From: Paractinoplanes toevensis
GTDB lineage: Bacteria > Actinomycetota > Actinomycetes > Mycobacteriales > Micromonosporaceae
Direction of reading: 5' to 3'
Assembly (NCBI RefSeq): GCF_018332695.1
Contig: NZ_BOQN01000103.1
Span: forward strand, 1 to 50,200
Length of the DNA stretch: 50,200 bases
The notes beneath the pieces are model-generated. The model had not been told where the DNA came from. It saw only the letters and a list, made by a program, of their open reading frames with translations, and made no database searches. This document shows positions 47,623 through 50,200 of this stretch, piece after piece. Made by a program: the position numbers and the translations under genes. Numbering within the stretch: position 1 is the first letter of the stretch; each line of letters opens with the position of its first letter.

Positions 47623-48542
47623 CGGGTGGCCACCTTCTGGCTGGTGAGGGCGAGGAAGACGTCGTCGAGGTCGGGGGTGTGCACGGACAGTTCGTCGACC
47701 TCGACGGTGTGGTCGTCGAGCCGGCTGATGAGGTTCTTCAATTCGTGGAGGCTGCCGTCGCTGGGCACCCGCAGGGCGAGTGCGTCGTTGTCGCGGGAGG
47801 CGTCGCTGAGCACGCGCAGAGCCGCGTCGAGGCGTTCGTGGTCGGCGAACCGCAGGCGGACGTGCCCGCCGGGAATGCGGCGCTTCAGTTCCTCCGCGGT
47901 TCCCTCGGCGATCACCCGGCCGTGGCCCAGGACCGCGATCCGGTCGGCGAGCTCGTCGGCCTCTTCGAGGTATTGGGTGGTGAGGAAGATGGTCACGCCG
48001 TCGGCGACCAGGTCGCGGACGATCTGCCACATGTCGCGGCGGCCGCGCGGGTCGAGGCCGGTGGTCGGCTCGTCGAGGAAGATCACCTGCGGATTGCCGA
48101 CCAGGGTCATGGCCAGGTCGAGCCGCCGCTGCATGCCGCCGGAGTAGGTGGAGGCCGGCTTCTTGGCCGCGTCGGTCAGGTCGAACTGTTCGAGCAGCCG
48201 GCCGGCGCGCTGCCGGCCCTCGGCCTTGCCGAGTTGGTGCAGGTCGGCCATCAGCCGCAGGTTCTCCTCACCGGTGAGGAGTTTGTCGACCGCGGAGAAC
48301 TGGCCGGTGACGCCGATCGCGGCGCGTACCGCGTCCGGTTCGCGGGCGACGTCGTGCCCGGCGACCCGGACCTCGCCGGCGTCGGCACTGAGCAATGTGG
48401 ACAGAATTTTCACGGTGGTGGTCTTCCCGGCGCCGTTCGCGCCGAGCAGTGAGAAGACCGTTCCCCGTCGCACTTCAAGATCGACCCCATCGAGTACGAC
48501 GTGATCGCCGAAGGATTTCCGCAGGCCGGTAACACTGATCAT
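47619..48542 (-). CDS. ABC transporter ATPase (DrrA-like)
   Basis: A 307-residue ATP-binding subunit. Walker A GANGAGKTTT near 34-43, the signature YSGGMQRRLDLAM, Walker B VIFLDEPTTGLD, and the H-loop region FLTTQYLEEAD (Thr-Gln in place of the usual His). A C-terminal extension (LRFADHERLDAAL) is typical of DrrA. It drives the downstream permease. It follows the DUF4097 gene by 15 nt in the same operon. GTG or ATG choice is not in doubt (ATG). Confidence 0.93.
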   Translation of the reverse strand: MISVTGLRKSFGDHVVLDGVDLEVRRGTVFSLLGANGAGKTTTVKILSTLLSADAGEVRVAGHDVAREPDAVRAAIGVTGQFSAVDKLLTGEENLRLMADLHQLGKAEGRQRAGRLLEQFDLTDAAKKPASTYSGGMQRRLDLAMTLVGNPQVIFLDEPTTGLDPRGRRDMWQIVRDLVADGVTIFLTTQYLEEADELADRIAVLGHGRVIAEGTAEELKRRIPGGHVRLRFADHERLDAALRVLSDASRDNDALALRVPSDGSLHELKNLISRLDDHTVEVDELSVHTPDLDDVFLALTSQKVATR

Positions 48543-48557
48543 GGCTTTCTCCCCTGG

Positions 48558-49397
48558 TCAGGAACGGTGGATGGCGATGTCGCCGTAGCCGGTGCGGCCG
48601 CGGATCTCGACGGTGTTGCCGGTCTCGTCCGGCCGGGTGGTGTTCTCCATGTGGTTGACCACGTGGCCGAATCCGGTGTTCAACTCCAGCCAGGCGGCGG
48701 TGCCCTCGGCGATGCCGATGTCCAGGCCGCCGGCGGCGGTGGCGAGCACGACCGAGCCGCGGACCACCTCGCCGAGGCGGATGTTGCCGTTGGACGTCTT
48801 CGCGTCGACGCCGGCGCCGGTCCGGTCGAGCTCGATGTTGCCGTTGGAGTTGCGGACGCGGACGTCGCCGGTGACGGCGTCGATGACGGTGTCGCCGTTG
48901 GCGTTCTTGACCGTCGCGGTGCCGTCGACCTCGCCGATCTGGATCTTGCCGGAGCCGGTGGAGACCTCGCCGTCGCCCGTGATGCCGTCGATGGTGATGT
49001 TCCCGAAGCCGGTGTGCAGGCGCAGCGGGCCGGTGTGCTCGAGCAGGATGTTGCCGGTGGTCCTGATCTTGCTCGCGCCGAGCCGGCCGGTGGTGCGGAC
49101 CTCACCCATCTGCAGGTGGGCGTCCAGTTGGGAGCCGGCCGGCAGCTCGATGGTCACCTCGACCGCCCGGGTCTTCTTGGAGAAGTCGAAATAGCGTTTC
49201 GGGCCGGTGATCTGAAGCGTGCCGTTGCTGTAGTCGACCCGGGTCTGCTGGGCCGCTTGGACGTCGGACTCGTCGGATTCGTCGCTGGGGCGGACGTCGA
49301 CGACGGTGTCGGTGCGGTCGCTCGCGGCGATCCGCACGTTGCCGACGGCGTAGTCGAGCGTCACGGAGATCTGTTCGGGGGTTTCGAATTTAGGCAT
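48558..49397 (-). CDS. DUF4097 beta-helix protein
   Basis: A 279-residue protein of repeated short strands. KIRTTGNILLEHTGPLRLHTGFGNITIDGI and repeats such as NSNGNIELDRTGAGVDAKTSNGNIRLGEV build a right-handed beta-helix; the N-terminal part (QISVTLDYAVGNVRIAASD) is a small beta-domain. No signal peptide, so it is probably cytosolic or peripheral. DUF4097 often sits with ABC exporters in stress or two-component loci; function unknown. Start at the ATG of MPKFETPE; the GTG four codons upstream is possible. Confidence 0.85.
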   Translation of the reverse strand: MPKFETPEQISVTLDYAVGNVRIAASDRTDTVVDVRPSDESDESDVQAAQQTRVDYSNGTLQITGPKRYFDFSKKTRAVEVTIELPAGSQLDAHLQMGEVRTTGRLGASKIRTTGNILLEHTGPLRLHTGFGNITIDGITGDGEVSTGSGKIQIGEVDGTATVKNANGDTVIDAVTGDVRVRNSNGNIELDRTGAGVDAKTSNGNIRLGEVVRGSVVLATAAGGLDIGIAEGTAAWLELNTGFGHVVNHMENTTRPDETGNTVEIRGRTGYGDIAIHRS

Positions 49398-49447
49398 GGT
49401 GGTCCCCACTTCATCGGTCGGGTTTTCGTTTTCGCAGGCCGGAGGGG

Positions 49448-49960
49448 TCAGTGCACCCAGCCGCTGAAGCTCTGTGAGGTGCGTTTGGCGGTGTCGCGTG
49501 GCTCGGGACGCACGGCCGGATCAGCCTGCTGCAAGCCGGCGGTGGCCGCCCGGACCAGCCAGGCGTTGACCGAGCGGCCCTGCTTGGCCGCGGCATCCTC
49601 GATCGCGGTCTTGAGCTGCTCGGGCATGCGGACGTTGATGCGGGCGGCCGGGCCGTCCTCGGGGAAGAGGTCGGGTGCTGTCGCGAGGGGCTCGGCCGGG
49701 CGCTCGATCGGCTCGGCGGCCGGCACCTTCACGACGAACTCCGGATCGCGTCCGCGCAGGCGCACCTCGACCGAACCCGGCACCAGGTCCTGGGTGATCT
49801 CGTCGGCGGCGGCCGACAGTGCGTCCAGCAGGGTCATCCGGATCGCCGACTCGAGCGGCCCGGTCAGGCGCTCGACCAGCGCACGCGACTCCTCGCCGCC
49901 GGCTTCGGCCAGGGTGGCGAACTCGCGGCCGAGGTTGTTCACATACGAGGTCAAGTCCAT
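49448..49960 (-). CDS. Ribbon-helix-helix (HicB-type) protein, operon repressor
   Basis: A 170-residue protein. Its C-terminal RHH DNA-binding motif lies at 107-145 (ARINVRMPEQLKTAIEDAAAKQGRSVNAWLVRAATAGLQ); the N-terminal 60 residues are helical and the middle is a linker. RHH dimers insert the beta ribbon in the major groove. No partner toxin is seen. Start ATG at 49960; iterons overlap this start, so the protein very likely represses its own operon. First gene of a four-gene minus-strand operon with DUF4097 and the ABC exporter. Confidence 0.88.
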   Translation of the reverse strand: MDLTSYVNNLGREFATLAEAGGEESRALVERLTGPLESAIRMTLLDALSAAADEITQDLVPGSVEVRLRGRDPEFVVKVPAAEPIERPAEPLATAPDLFPEDGPAARINVRMPEQLKTAIEDAAAKQGRSVNAWLVRAATAGLQQADPAVRPEPRDTAKRTSQSFSGWVH

Positions 49961-50023
49961 GGCACCACTATGGCACCCATGTGGCACCAAGCGCAAGCCA
50001 ATCTGGCACCATTGTGGCACCAT
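49958..50023. promoter_or_regulatory. Six 11-bp iterons (TGGCACC core), RHH operator array
   Basis: Consecutive 11-bp units at 49958, 49969, 49980, 49991, 50002, 50013 carry TGGCACC at the same offset in five of six; the fourth (GCGCAAGCCAA) is degenerate. Spacing is exactly 11 bp, about one helical turn. The first unit contains the RHH start codon. It is the probable binding array for the RHH protein. Confidence 0.88.
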
Positions 50024-50133
50024 GGCCTTTCGCTCGGCTGTGACCAGGGGATATGGCATCCAGGTCTGTTGACCCCCGCAGCGGGGCCGCCCAGCGGTCC
50101 CGCCCGGCATCTTCCCGGCAGGAGAAAGTCGAA
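50024..50133. other. Short gene-free flank upstream of the iterons
   Basis: No gene is supported. It should hold the promoter of the RHH operon; CATATC on the minus strand near 50052 is a possible -10, without a good -35. CCCCG/CGGGG form a small hairpin near 50074-50086. Confidence 0.4.
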
Positions 50134-50167
50134 GTCCCGCCACCACGGTCGACCGTGATGGCGGGAC
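50134..50167. terminator. 17-bp hairpin near the right window edge
   Basis: GTCCCGCCACCACGGTC (50134-50150) pairs with 50151-50167 with one mismatch and the centre GTCGAC. It probably ends a gene just beyond the window. Confidence 0.65.
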
Positions 50168-50200
50168 ACACCGTGGACATGAAGCGGGCGCGGACCTTTC

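Noticed and set aside
49448..49960. HicAB toxin-antitoxin pair
   Set aside because: The RHH motif is present, but no HicA-like toxin gene is adjacent; the neighbours are DUF4097 and an ABC exporter.
49991..50001. Deletion or break in the iteron array
   Set aside because: The 11-bp phase is kept through the degenerate fourth unit, so it is point decay, not loss.

Overview
The window is high-GC DNA with many GTG and TTG starts, Shine-Dalgarno AGGAGG motifs alternating with leaderless-looking starts, and families confined to or typical of Actinobacteria (DUF3117, SepX/GlpR, the Rv2578c radical-SAM family, actinobacterial KorAB, Mrp without CxxC). It is chromosomal and most likely from a filamentous or sporangiate actinomycete; Micromonosporaceae (Actinoplanes-like) is my best guess, but genus cannot be proven from the sequence. 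I place 56 protein genes and one tRNA (Ala, CGC). No prophage, insertion sequence, CRISPR array or rRNA was seen.

Layout. 1-560: degenerate GC-rich tandem repeat and leader. 567-4832: cyclase-homology/STAND ATPase, secreted phospholipase A2, potassium channel. 5194-8667: 2-oxoacid:ferredoxin oxidoreductase korAB and a lone divergent nuoA. 8726-20984: a stretch whose order resembles the mycobacterial Rv1209-Rv1232c region (DivIVA-like, tag, DUF3117, O-methyltransferase, htrA, tatB, mrp, DUF1003, MgtE-like) with inserts (trypsin-like protease, paaX-enoyl-CoA hydratase, pepA). The sigE-rseA pair that I recall lying between the methyltransferase and htrA is absent. 21012-27784: PhzF, HAD phosphatase, EamA transporter, a lipoprotein, an SDR flanked by two DUF4190 proteins, and a CoA-binding protein. 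27863-30270: an intein-containing radical-SAM protein and thioredoxin. 30702-35733: SpoU methylase, zinc-ribbon protein, small membrane protein, PH-domain protein, PHP phosphoesterase, MarC, RecB-like nuclease. 35895-38543: MpaB-like oxygenase, Fur-family regulator, DUF2231, small proteins. 38616-46430: SAF protein, FmdB/Ruc zinc ribbon behind a CIRCE operator, 5-formyl-THF cyclo-ligase, GGDEF protein, then galU-moeA-like(glp)-rimJ-sepX/glpR. 46513-46589: tRNA-Ala. 46828-49960: a four-gene minus-strand operon (ribbon-helix-helix protein, DUF4097, DrrA/DrrB-type ABC exporter) preceded by six 11-bp operator-like iterons.

How the genes work together. The clearest regulatory units are (a) the iteron-controlled RHH-DUF4097-ABC operon, (b) the HrcA/CIRCE heat-shock operator on the FmdB chaperone-like gene, and (c) the galU-glp-rimJ-glpR block, in which the MoeA-like protein has altered motifs and probably serves cell division with the downstream membrane protein rather than, or as well as, molybdopterin synthesis. 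Seven convergent gene junctions carry either a strong hairpin (four) or a GC-rich minisatellite (three). Several genes begin exactly 6 or 7 nt after a TANNNT hexamer, which indicates leaderless mRNAs.
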